Below are positions 1 through 5,201 of a DNA stretch of 5,263 nucleotides, in pieces. The notes beneath the pieces were generated by a model that was given only the letters and a program-made list of their open reading frames with translations, was not told where the DNA came from and made no database searches. The position numbers and the translations under genes were made by a program. Within the stretch, counting starts at the first letter, position 1, and the number at the start of each line of letters is the position of its first letter. The stretch comes from Candidatus Omnitrophota bacterium (GTDB taxonomy: Bacteria > Omnitrophota > 4484-213), in assembly GCA_003645805.1 (NCBI GenBank), contig QNCL01000054.1:1-5263 (forward strand), written 5' to 3'.

Positions 1-684
1 CAGTGCCTTTCTCAAAGCATTTTGAATGTCTATGCGGGTTTCCATATAATATGCTGGTTCAGCAAGATATCCCATAGTAATAGGCCGAGAAGGATCCAGT
101 TTGTAATGGCTCTGATAAGAAGGAAGAAATTCATCTACCTTCTCCTGTTCAGGGACATCCACAGGTTCATAACCGTGAGTGAGGATATAGCCATCCATAC
201 ATACCATCACCGGAAGCATTATCTTCTCGGCTAACTTATAGGCTTGAATATGTAAGTCCAATACCTCTTGGTTGTTTTCTCCATAGACCTGTATCCAGCC
301 TGTATCTCGCATTCCCAAAGAGTCTTGATGGTCATTCCAGATGGAGATAGGAGCAGAGAGCGCACGATTAGCACAGGTTAGCACCAGCGGAAGACGCATA
401 CCCGCAATGTTATAGAGAACCTCTGCCATTAGGAGAAGTCCTTGCGAACTGGTAGCAGTAAAGGCGCGCACCCCAGTGGCTAATGCTCCCAAGACTACTG
501 AAGCAGCAGAATGTTCAGATTCTACATTGACGAATTGAGCATCAAGTTCACCATCAGCAACGAACTGGGCAAGATTCTCTACAATATGGGTTTGGGGAGT
601 GATAGGATAAGCAGAGATTACCCCGGGTTTACATAATCTTATTGCTTCTGCAACCGCTTGTGAGCCCTCAATAAACTTCTTCAT
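1..684 (-). CDS. porA: Pyruvate/2-oxoacid:ferredoxin oxidoreductase alpha subunit, N-terminal 228 residues
   Basis: The frame is open from an ATG at 684 to the left window edge, so the C-terminal part is missing (the family is usually about 380-400 aa). The enzyme oxidatively decarboxylates pyruvate or a related 2-oxoacid to acyl-CoA, using thiamine diphosphate and reducing ferredoxin in the cytoplasm. Visible family motifs are SAYPITPQT (residues 24-32), VESEHSAA (54-61; E57 fits the cofactor-activating Glu), TSSQG (78-82) and NRALSAP followed by WNDHQDS (106-122), all typical of the alpha-subunit pyrimidine domain. The start is supported by GAGG four bases upstream and by a 4-bp ATGA overlap with porG, which implies translational coupling. 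Pyruvate is the most likely substrate, but the related 2-oxoisovalerate enzymes share these motifs, so substrate choice is inference. The thiamine-binding beta subunit (porB) would be expected beyond the left edge. Confidence 0.93.
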   Translation of the reverse strand, partial: MKKFIEGSQAVAEAIRLCKPGVISAYPITPQTHIVENLAQFVADGELDAQFVNVESEHSAASVVLGALATGVRAFTATSSQGLLLMAEVLYNIAGMRLPLVLTCANRALSAPISIWNDHQDSLGMRDTGWIQVYGENNQEVLDLHIQAYKLAEKIMLPVMVCMDGYILTHGYEPVDVPEQEKVDEFLPSYQSHYKLDPSRPITMGYLAEPAYYMETRIDIQNALRKAL

Positions 685-1283
685 AGCACCTCATAGCCTT
701 TCTGCGCTGCTTTCAAGTTTTTCTCTAACAACTCCTTTTTTCCTGCAAATTGCATACTGATTGCCTTTAGTAAGGATTCCAATTTTATCTCTCCCGTAGC
801 CTTAGCGAAGGCTCCCAAAAGAGGAGTATTGGCAAAGGGTTTCCCAATGGTCTGTTGAGCAATCTCCTCAGCAGAGAGAATAACCAACTTTTGGCTATCT
901 ATCTTCTGTTTTATCTTTTTATAGAAAGAGGATTGTTCATCGTGAAGGAAACTGGAGGGGTTATCCAGCGAGGGTTTCTTTTCCTCTTTTGGGGCATTTA
1001 TTATTACTGTTCCCTGTGCTTTAAATCCCTGGAAGCAATCAAGGGTATCTATTAAAGTAGGATCAACAATTATGATATAGTCAGGATGATAGATCTGACA
1101 ATGCATTCTTACCGGTTTGGTATCGAAGCGGAGAAAGGCATTCATTGGAGCGCGCATTCGCGCCGCACCAAAGTGGGGGAAGGCATAGGAGTACTTCCCT
1201 TCTAAAAACAACGCTTGCCCTAATATTACCGCGCTGGTGATTGCTCCTTGTCCTGCGCGGGCATAAATCTTTACCTCTCTCAT
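681..1283 (-). CDS. porG: Pyruvate/2-oxoacid:ferredoxin oxidoreductase gamma subunit
   Basis: This 200-aa protein is the gamma subunit of the four-part 2-oxoacid:ferredoxin oxidoreductase and partners the alpha subunit encoded next. The N-terminal glycine motif ARAGQGAITSA (residues 8-18) matches the family's GRGGQG-type signature. FPHFGAARMRAP (35-46) matches the usual FPxFGPERRGAP segment but with divergent central residues. DPTLID (74-79) and NTPLLGAF (152-159) are also family-typical. Residues about 99-132 form a hydrophilic, Lys/Ser-rich stretch that makes the protein slightly longer than many homologues. The ATG start directly precedes the conserved first strand, although only a weak ribosome binding site is seen upstream. 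The stop overlaps the porA start by 4 bp, leaving no room for the ferredoxin-like delta subunit (porD) often found between G and A. Confidence 0.93.
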   Translation of the reverse strand: MREVKIYARAGQGAITSAVILGQALFLEGKYSYAFPHFGAARMRAPMNAFLRFDTKPVRMHCQIYHPDYIIIVDPTLIDTLDCFQGFKAQGTVIINAPKEEKKPSLDNPSSFLHDEQSSFYKKIKQKIDSQKLVILSAEEIAQQTIGKPFANTPLLGAFAKATGEIKLESLLKAISMQFAGKKELLEKNLKAAQKGYEVL

Positions 1284-1337
1284 TTTTCTGATTTTATGTT
1301 GGTAGGAAGGAGAAGGGCAAAGAAAAGGCGAGCAGTT

Positions 1338-1550
1338 CTACTTCTTTTCCTTTTCTTCCTCTTTCTTCTCGGCTAACTTCTCTTTAAGATTACTGATGCC
1401 GATAGCGACGCTGATTATTCCTCCGGCAATTAGAAAGATGACAATTCCTCCCTGGATAATAATCCAGATAGCATGAATCCACTTTATTAGAGCAAATACA
1501 CCTATTACCGCAGCCAATACTCCCCCAATTATTGCCCATATATTTTTCAT
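1338..1550 (-). CDS. Small two-helix membrane protein, unknown function
   Basis: This 70-aa protein is not one I recognise. Residues about 4-23 and 27-53 are strongly hydrophobic and rich in Ile, Val and Gly, with a short KWIHAIW turn between them, so it is probably a hairpin of two membrane helices. The last 17 residues are almost purely Lys and Glu, a charged tail likely to face the cytoplasm. Glycine pairs (GG at 9-10, 34-35 and 43-44) could support close helix packing. The start is well supported: GGAGG sits five bases upstream of the ATG. It lies 69 bp after the 131-aa coiled-coil gene and 54 bp before porG, consistent with operon membership. A good start signal and clear membrane pattern argue that it is real, but no function can be assigned. 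Confidence 0.8.
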   Translation of the reverse strand: MKNIWAIIGGVLAAVIGVFALIKWIHAIWIIIQGGIVIFLIAGGIISVAIGISNLKEKLAEKKEEEKEKK

Positions 1551-1619
1551 CTCTCCCTCCGATTTCTATCCTTGCTCAATGTCTTCATTCCAGAAACAAT
1601 AACCTTCTTTCCTCGCAAC

Positions 1620-2015
1620 CTACTCTTGTTCTTTCTCTGGTTTTTCTAAAGATTTTCCTATCTTTTTAACTCTATTCTCTATCCTTTCCATTCTTCTTTT
1701 CAGTCCTGTTTTTATCTTCAGGAGATCTCCTCTTGCATTCAGAATTTCCTGCTCAAGTTTATCGGTGCGTTCACTGAGCATCTTAAAGTTATTCTCTGTT
1801 GCTCTGAAGTTTTTCTCAATGTTAGCCATCCTTTTTTCCACTATCTCCTTTACTCTTTTTGCAGTGTCTTGACGGAGGGTAGCAATTTGCTGGAGTTTTC
1901 TGTTAGCCCTCCTGAGTTGTTTCTTCTCTCTTCCTATGGCAATAGAGTTTGCAATAGAGATAAGAAACAGAACAACTATACATACCCATAATCCCCATCT
2001 TTCTTTGTTTCCCAT
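1620..2015 (-). CDS. Membrane-anchored coiled-coil protein (131 aa), unknown function
   Basis: The predicted protein has a short charged start (MGNKERW), one hydrophobic helix at about residues 7-27, and then a highly charged stretch to the C-terminus with heptad-like spacing of Leu, Ile and Met, read as a long coiled coil. It has no cysteines beyond the membrane segment and no catalytic motif. The topology suggests an N-terminal anchor with a rod on one side of the membrane, perhaps a structural or scaffolding role, but that is inference. The frame can be extended nine codons to a TTG at 2042. The ATG at 2015 is preferred because GGGAGGAG lies directly before it with five-base spacing. The gene begins 57 bp after aroA ends. 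Its architecture resembles the anchor and coil of the 246-aa protein upstream of aroA, without that protein's C-terminal domain. Confidence 0.8.
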   Translation of the reverse strand: MGNKERWGLWVCIVVLFLISIANSIAIGREKKQLRRANRKLQQIATLRQDTAKRVKEIVEKRMANIEKNFRATENNFKMLSERTDKLEQEILNARGDLLKIKTGLKRRMERIENRVKKIGKSLEKPEKEQE

Positions 2016-2018
2016 CTT

Positions 2019-2026
2019 CTCCTCCC
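2019..2026 (-). promoter_or_regulatory. Ribosome binding site that fixes the start of the 131-aa gene
   Basis: On the minus strand this reads GGGAGGAG, with GGAGG five bases before the ATG at 2015. The competing upstream TTG at 2042 has only a distant, poorer GGGAG. If the TTG were used, this strong site would lie inside the coding region, which is less likely. Confidence 0.75.
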
Positions 2027-2071
2027 TTGGTTCAGCAGTCAACTAAACTGCCACTCCCAAAATTTCTATTT

Positions 2072-3358
2072 TTACTCAATAATTCTCTTTAATCTCTCTT
2101 CAAAATCAGGGAAGGAAACCTTGATGCACTCTTTATCTTTGATTACCGTTTTCCCTTCTGCTTTTAGTCCCGCAATAGTTAAAGCCATTGCTGTGCGATG
2201 ATCTTTGAAGCTATCCAGCGCTGCACCCTTCAGCCTTTTTGTGCCAGTGATTATCACCTCTTCTTCTTTCTCTTCTATCTCTGCTCCCATCTTTTTCAGA
2301 TTATAACAAAGAGAGTGAATTCTGTCAACCTCTTTTATCCTTAATTCTCCTATATCCTTTATTCTCGTTTCTCCTTTGGCAAAACAAGCGGCTACCATCA
2401 AGATGGGAATCTCGTCAATAAGCCGGGGGATTATCTTTCCTTTGATTTCGATGCCTTTTAGTCTGCTTGTTTCTACCTTTATCTCTCCCATTGGCTCACC
2501 TTCCCCTTTTTCTTCTCTCTTTTTAACCCTTATCTCTGCACCCATCTTCTTCAGAGCGTCAATAATTCCTGTGCGTGTAGGGTTTAGTCCCACATTTTTT
2601 ATAACCAGAGAGGAATTAGGAAGAAGAAGAGCGGCTACCAAGAAGAAAGCCGCGCTGGAGATATCCCCGGGAATCTTTATCCTTTTAGGAGAGGATAAGA
2701 TAGAGGGGTAGATAAGACATTTTAATCCCTTTACAGAGAGGTTTGCTTTAAATAGTTTTAACATCCTCTCGGTGTGATCACGAGTTTTGGCAATCTCGGT
2801 AATCTCTGTTTTTCCTCTGGCATAGAGCCCGGCAAGAAGAAGCGCAGATTTTACTTGAGCACTGGCAACAGGAATTCGGTATTCAATTCCTTGCAAAGGC
2901 TTATTTCCTTTTCTTCTGCTGATAACCAGAGGAGGATATTCCTCTTCCTCTTTTTTTCTTCCTTTTATCTGGGCACCCATCAATCTTAGAGGGACAGTGA
3001 TTCTCGCCATAGGTCTTTTACTTAAAGACGCATCTCCTTCTAATCTCGCAGAAAAACTTTGCCCACTTAACAGCCCAGATAGAAGGCGCATAGAAGTGCC
3101 TGAGTTTCCTAAATAAAGAGGTTTATTAGGTTTGCTCAAACCTTTTAATCCCTTACCATAAACCACCACTTTCTTTTTCTTTTCAGATAGTTCTATCTTT
3201 ATCCCCATTTCTTGGAAGGCATTGATGGTGCTTAGGCAGTCCTCACAAAATAAAAAATCTTCAATCTCGGTAGTTCCTGTGGAGATTGAAGAGAGAATTA
3301 CTGCGCGGTGAGAAATGGATTTATCTCCAGGTAGATAGACCTCTCCCTTTACTTTCAT
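2072..3358 (-). CDS. aroA: 3-phosphoshikimate 1-carboxyvinyltransferase (EPSP synthase), class II type
   Basis: The enzyme transfers the enolpyruvyl group of phosphoenolpyruvate to shikimate-3-phosphate, the sixth shikimate-pathway step toward aromatic amino acids, in the cytoplasm. Its 428 aa match the family length. Visible motifs in order: PGDKSISHR (residues 10-18, with the substrate-binding Lys13 and Arg18), LGNSGTSMRLL (83-93), RPMAR (115-119), SAQVK (166-170), RDHTE (193-197), NPTR (259-262), DEIP (315-318, Asp315 matching the catalytic Asp), LRIKEVDR (339-346) and DHR (386-388). The GDKS, SAQxK, RxHxE and NxTR motifs together are those described for class II enzymes. The ATG is the only sensible start, because an in-frame TGA lies two codons upstream. 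It overlaps the stop of the 246-aa gene as ATGA, so the two are probably translationally coupled. No key residue appears missing. Confidence 0.97.
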   Translation of the reverse strand: MKVKGEVYLPGDKSISHRAVILSSISTGTTEIEDFLFCEDCLSTINAFQEMGIKIELSEKKKKVVVYGKGLKGLSKPNKPLYLGNSGTSMRLLSGLLSGQSFSARLEGDASLSKRPMARITVPLRLMGAQIKGRKKEEEEYPPLVISRRKGNKPLQGIEYRIPVASAQVKSALLLAGLYARGKTEITEIAKTRDHTERMLKLFKANLSVKGLKCLIYPSILSSPKRIKIPGDISSAAFFLVAALLLPNSSLVIKNVGLNPTRTGIIDALKKMGAEIRVKKREEKGEGEPMGEIKVETSRLKGIEIKGKIIPRLIDEIPILMVAACFAKGETRIKDIGELRIKEVDRIHSLCYNLKKMGAEIEEKEEEVIITGTKRLKGAALDSFKDHRTAMALTIAGLKAEGKTVIKDKECIKVSFPDFEERLKRIIE

Positions 3359-4095
3359 TCCTCAACTTCCGTGAGTATACTTTGCACCTTATCTCCCTTG
3401 CTAATAGGAGCGCGTGCTTTTAGAATACTTGCCTCAGCAATGTGTTGATATACCGCTTTTACCTTTATCTTTGCCAATAGGTTGTTATTGCGATAAACTC
3501 CTAATACTATTCCAGGGGTTAAACCATCCTCTTCTCCCAGGTCAATCATCAAGAAGTTAAATCGTCTATTTACTATTAGCACCTTTCCTGTAAACTCTGG
3601 GCTTGGTTTGACCACAATCTTTTTTAGACTAACCTCTTTTTCCTTTTCCAGATCCGATAGCCTTGCCAGCACTTTTCTTTTTTCCTCTTGAAGAGTCTTT
3701 ACGCGCGCACTCAATATCTTTTCCTTCTCCTTTTGCGTCTTCAATTCCTCTGTTAACCTCTCTATTTCCTCCTTCTTCTGCTTTAGAGTGGAGAGAAGGC
3801 TTTTTTTCTCTGTTCTTTCCGCATTCAGGTTTTCCTGAAGGAGTTTTACCTTCTTTATCTCCTTCTCTAACCTTTCCTGAGTTTCCATTCTTAACTTGGT
3901 CATCTTCTTCAATTCTCTGGCAATCCTTTGTTTTTCTTCTACTGTGATGAGCAATTCATTCTCCAGACGACTTCTCTCCTTCCTTTCCTTCTGGAGGTTA
4001 ATGGACAGAACAATACTGGAGGATAAAAAAGAAAGAAAGCCGAGGAGGAGAAGGAGGAAAAATACATCTCTTTTTGATTTCACTTTTATCCGCAT
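3355..4095 (-). CDS. Membrane-anchored coiled-coil protein with a small C-terminal beta domain (246 aa)
   Basis: Residues 1-10 are basic and 11-33 form one hydrophobic helix, likely an uncleaved anchor. Residues about 34-158 are almost entirely Lys, Glu, Arg and Leu in heptad-like order, a long coiled coil. Residues about 163-242 form a compact beta-rich domain with the pattern GKVLIVN...DLGEEDGLTPG...VYRNN...KGDKV. That pattern resembles C-terminal domains such as those of FlgT and MreC-like envelope proteins, where a turn of the type LGxxDGLxxG recurs. An envelope or periplasmic structural role is therefore plausible, but the family is not firmly recognised. The start is clear: GGAGG lies six bases upstream of the ATG. 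It is the first gene of the minus-strand run, divergent from rpmH, and its stop overlaps the aroA start by 4 bp. Confidence 0.85.
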   Translation of the reverse strand: MRIKVKSKRDVFFLLLLLGFLSFLSSSIVLSINLQKERKERSRLENELLITVEEKQRIARELKKMTKLRMETQERLEKEIKKVKLLQENLNAERTEKKSLLSTLKQKKEEIERLTEELKTQKEKEKILSARVKTLQEEKRKVLARLSDLEKEKEVSLKKIVVKPSPEFTGKVLIVNRRFNFLMIDLGEEDGLTPGIVLGVYRNNNLLAKIKVKAVYQHIAEASILKARAPISKGDKVQSILTEVEE

Positions 4096-4141
4096 ATCCC
4101 ACCTCCCTCAAACTTAATCTTCTTTTCATATTTTCATAGGG

Positions 4142-4160
4142 TTTTCCCTAAAAGGGAAAA
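4142..4160. repeat. Perfect inverted repeat, 8-bp arms and 3-base loop
   Basis: TTTTCCCT and AGGGAAAA flank AAA. Because it lies between divergent genes and is followed by only a short T run, it is a poor terminator. It could be an operator or a hairpin in the 5' leader of the minus-strand operon. The function is not known. Confidence 0.6.
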
Positions 4161-4179
4161 TTTCAAATAACTCAACTTT

Positions 4180-4207
4180 ATTTTACTCCAATTTTTTCAA
4201 AATGCAA
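4180..4207 (-). promoter_or_regulatory. Weak candidate promoter for the minus-strand operon
   Basis: On the minus strand, TAAAAT (4185-4180) is one base from the -10 consensus. TTGCAT (4207-4202) stands 16 bases upstream as a poor -35. This is the best sigma-70-like pair seen ahead of the 246-aa gene. It would give a leader of about 80 bases containing the palindrome at 4142-4160. Confidence 0.25.
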
Positions 4208-4231
4208 GGAAAATCTGAAGGCAAGGAAAAT
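4204..4231. repeat. Direct repeat GCAAGGAAAAT, two copies with 17-bp period
   Basis: Identical 11-mers lie at 4204-4214 and 4221-4231, separated by six bases. The related string GGAAAATTT occurs at 4155-4163 and 4225-4233. Tandem binding sites for a regulator are possible. Chance similarity in AT-rich DNA cannot be excluded. Confidence 0.5.
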
Positions 4232-4263
4232 TTGATTTTTTTGTAGTTAAAGCCTTAAAAAAG

Positions 4264-4293
4264 TTGACGAGGTTGTCTGTTGTTTGTTATAAT
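4264..4293 (+). promoter_or_regulatory. Extended -10 sigma-70-type promoter of rpmH
   Basis: The -35 box TTGACG (4264-4269) differs from consensus by one base. The -10 box TATAAT (4288-4293) is perfect, the spacer is 18 bases, and TGT just before the -10 (4285-4287) completes an extended TGnTATAAT element. Transcription should start near A4300 to A4303, at or just before the rpmH ATG. Confidence 0.82.
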
Positions 4294-4298
4294 AACAA
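4284..4298. repeat. Perfect 15-bp dyad covering the rpmH -10 box
   Basis: TTGTTAT and ATAACAA are exact inverted arms around A4291, overlapping the whole TATAAT box. A repressor bound here would block RNA polymerase, but the symmetry may also be a by-product of an AT-rich core promoter. Confidence 0.5.
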
Positions 4299-4302
4299 CA
4301 CT

Positions 4303-4437
4303 ATGAAAAGGACATATCAACCTTCTACTCGTCGGCGCAAAAGAACACATGGCTTCCTTAAGCGAATGTCCACAAAGAAGGGCAGAGAGATAATCAATCG
4401 CCGCAGGCAAAAGGGCAGGAAGAGACTCTCTTGCTGA
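4303..4437 (+). CDS. rpmH: 50S ribosomal protein L34
   Basis: This is a 44-aa, strongly basic protein of the large ribosomal subunit. It begins MKRTYQPSTRRRKRTHGFLK, the standard L34 start, continues with RMSTKKGREIINRRRQKGRK and ends in RLSC. The length equals the family norm. No Shine-Dalgarno sequence precedes the ATG. The -10 box ends nine bases upstream, so the message is probably leaderless or has a leader of only a few bases. It heads the conserved rpmH-rnpA-yidD-yidC block and lies 18 bp before rnpA in the same reading frame. Its identity is secure. Confidence 0.98.
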   Translation: MKRTYQPSTRRRKRTHGFLKRMSTKKGREIINRRRQKGRKRLSC

Positions 4438-4455
4438 TTACCTTCCCTGTATATA

Positions 4456-4815
4456 GTGTCCAGATTTACCTTTCGTAAACAGGAGCGTCTTTTCAAAAGA
4501 AAAGAGATTAATCGCGTATATAAAGGGAAGTCATATACAAATTCTTTTTTTATTTTGTATTTCATCCCTAACCATTGTGAGACAAATAGAGTATGTTTCT
4601 GTATCAGAAGAAAACCTCTGGGCTCAGCAGTAAAAAGGAATAGACTAAAGCGCCTTTTACGCGAGGCTTATAGGCTGAACAAGCATAGACTCAAAGGCAA
4701 TTTTGATATTGTAATCGCAAGCAAAAAAGAGAAGTTGGATTTTCCTTTATATTACAAGGAAGTAGAAGATAGGATATTGGCTCTATTCAAGAAGGCAGGG
4801 CTACTCAAAGAATGA
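4456..4815 (+). CDS. rnpA: Ribonuclease P protein component
   Basis: This 119-aa basic protein binds the catalytic RNase P RNA and helps it remove the 5' leader of tRNA precursors. The family signature is clear: GSAVKRNRLKRLLREAYR (residues 56-73) contains the RNR box and the KRxxRE helix that contacts the RNA. The N-terminal FRKQERLFKRKEINRVYKGK is also typical. The length matches known RnpA proteins (about 116-120 aa). The start is a GTG at 4456, 18 bp after the rpmH stop. No other start codon fits between the in-frame rpmH stop and the conserved region. The 18-bp gap is pyrimidine-rich and has no Shine-Dalgarno sequence, so coupling to rpmH translation is inferred. The stop overlaps the yidD start as ATGA. 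Confidence 0.96.
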   Translation: MSRFTFRKQERLFKRKEINRVYKGKSYTNSFFILYFIPNHCETNRVCFCIRRKPLGSAVKRNRLKRLLREAYRLNKHRLKGNFDIVIASKKEKLDFPLYYKEVEDRILALFKKAGLLKE

Positions 4816-5054
4816 AAAATAGCATCAGAGTGCCCACAGGTGATATTATAAAGAGGATAGTTATATTTTTAATCCTCTTTTATCGTAGATATATCTCGCT
4901 GCTGAAGACACAGACTTGCCGTTTTTCTCCTTCTTGTTCAGAATATGCTCTGGAGAGCATTCGAAAGAAGGGTGTGGTTGTTGGTATTTGCAGAGCCTTA
5001 TGGCGGGTGATAAGATGTAATTGGTGGAGTAAAGGAGGATACGATCCGCCCTGA
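4812..5054 (+). CDS. yidD: Membrane protein insertion efficiency factor YidD
   Basis: This 80-aa protein belongs to the YidD family of small, membrane-associated proteins that assist YidC- and Sec-dependent membrane protein insertion. Residues about 13-30 form an amphipathic or hydrophobic N-terminal helix ending in the family motif YRRYIS. The core CRFSPSCSEYALESI (36-50) carries the conserved cysteines Cys36 and Cys42. The third, Cys69, is in RCNWW, and the protein ends with GGYDPP, close to the common GGYDPVP. Relatives often carry a few more residues after this point, so it stops slightly early. The ATG overlaps the rnpA stop by 4 bp and has no strong ribosome binding site, which suggests translational coupling. 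It is followed by an unusually long gap before yidC. Confidence 0.96.
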   Translation: MKNSIRVPTGDIIKRIVIFLILFYRRYISLLKTQTCRFSPSCSEYALESIRKKGVVVGICRALWRVIRCNWWSKGGYDPP

Positions 5055-5086
5055 GGGTTTTTAGGTTATAAAGACTTTTGCCTTAC

Positions 5087-5181
5087 GATAATCTCTTTGC
5101 AGAGTTTAAAGAAGGAGATATCTTGCTGGAGAGTTAATCTTTTCCCTACCGTGCCCTGTAGCACGCACTTATTCTCCAGTA
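5087..5181 (+). promoter_or_regulatory. Candidate structured RNA element in the yidD-yidC spacer
   Basis: Two adjacent stem-loops can be drawn. The first pairs 5087-5098 with 5112-5122 (11 pairs, one bulged A, one G-U) around a 13-base loop, and it hides AAGGAG at 5112-5117. The second pairs 5124-5134 with 5171-5181 (11 pairs, two G-U) and encloses an inner hairpin CGTGC/GCACG (5150-5154 with 5161-5165). The element ends five bases before the GAGGT at 5186-5190 that probably serves yidC. It could be a cis-acting leader or processing site. I do not recognise it as a known RNA family, and the pairing was drawn by eye. Confidence 0.4.
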
Positions 5182-5201
5182 CTTTGAGGTTTTAAGATAA
5201 A

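Larger units (their letters stand above)
4096..4263. other. AT-rich divergent intergenic region, no gene
   Basis: This stretch separates the minus-strand operon from rpmH and holds no convincing reading frame. It contains A/T tracts (for example 4230-4242 and 4257-4262) that could act as an UP-like element for the rpmH promoter, one hairpin palindrome and one direct repeat, listed separately. No DnaA box close to TTATCCACA was found. Confidence 0.7.

Noticed and set aside
22..234. 70-codon plus-strand open frame
   Set aside because: It lies antisense to the clearly recognised porA coding region and has no family features.
855..1055. 66-codon plus-strand open frame
   Set aside because: Antisense shadow of porG, with no recognisable motif.
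1547..1588. 13-codon minus-strand frame (MKTLSKDRNRRER) whose TGA overlaps the start of the 70-aa gene as ATGA
   Set aside because: It is too short to support, its own ribosome binding site is poor, and its end coincides with the Shine-Dalgarno region of the next gene.
2376..2989. Two plus-strand open frames (2376-2711 and 2774-2989)
   Set aside because: Both lie opposite aroA, whose motifs are continuous across the whole region.
3663..4117. Plus-strand open frames opposite the coiled-coil gene
   Set aside because: Their Ser/Phe/Pro-rich translations are what the complement of Lys/Glu-rich codons gives.
4083..4380. Possible replication origin near rpmH
   Set aside because: Only imperfect DnaA-box-like strings were seen (for example TTATCCGCA near 4086), there is no cluster, and dnaA/dnaN are absent.
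4317..4565. 82-codon minus-strand open frame
   Set aside because: Antisense to rpmH and the start of rnpA, both secure.
5049..5062. CCC TGA GGG followed by TTTTT at the yidD stop, terminator-like
   Set aside because: The stem is only three pairs, and yidC is expected to be co-transcribed, so it is not a credible terminator.
5066..5191. 41-codon minus-strand frame in the yidD-yidC spacer with protein-like composition
   Set aside because: It has no good start codon or ribosome binding site, an open frame of this length is expected by chance fairly often, and no family was recognised.
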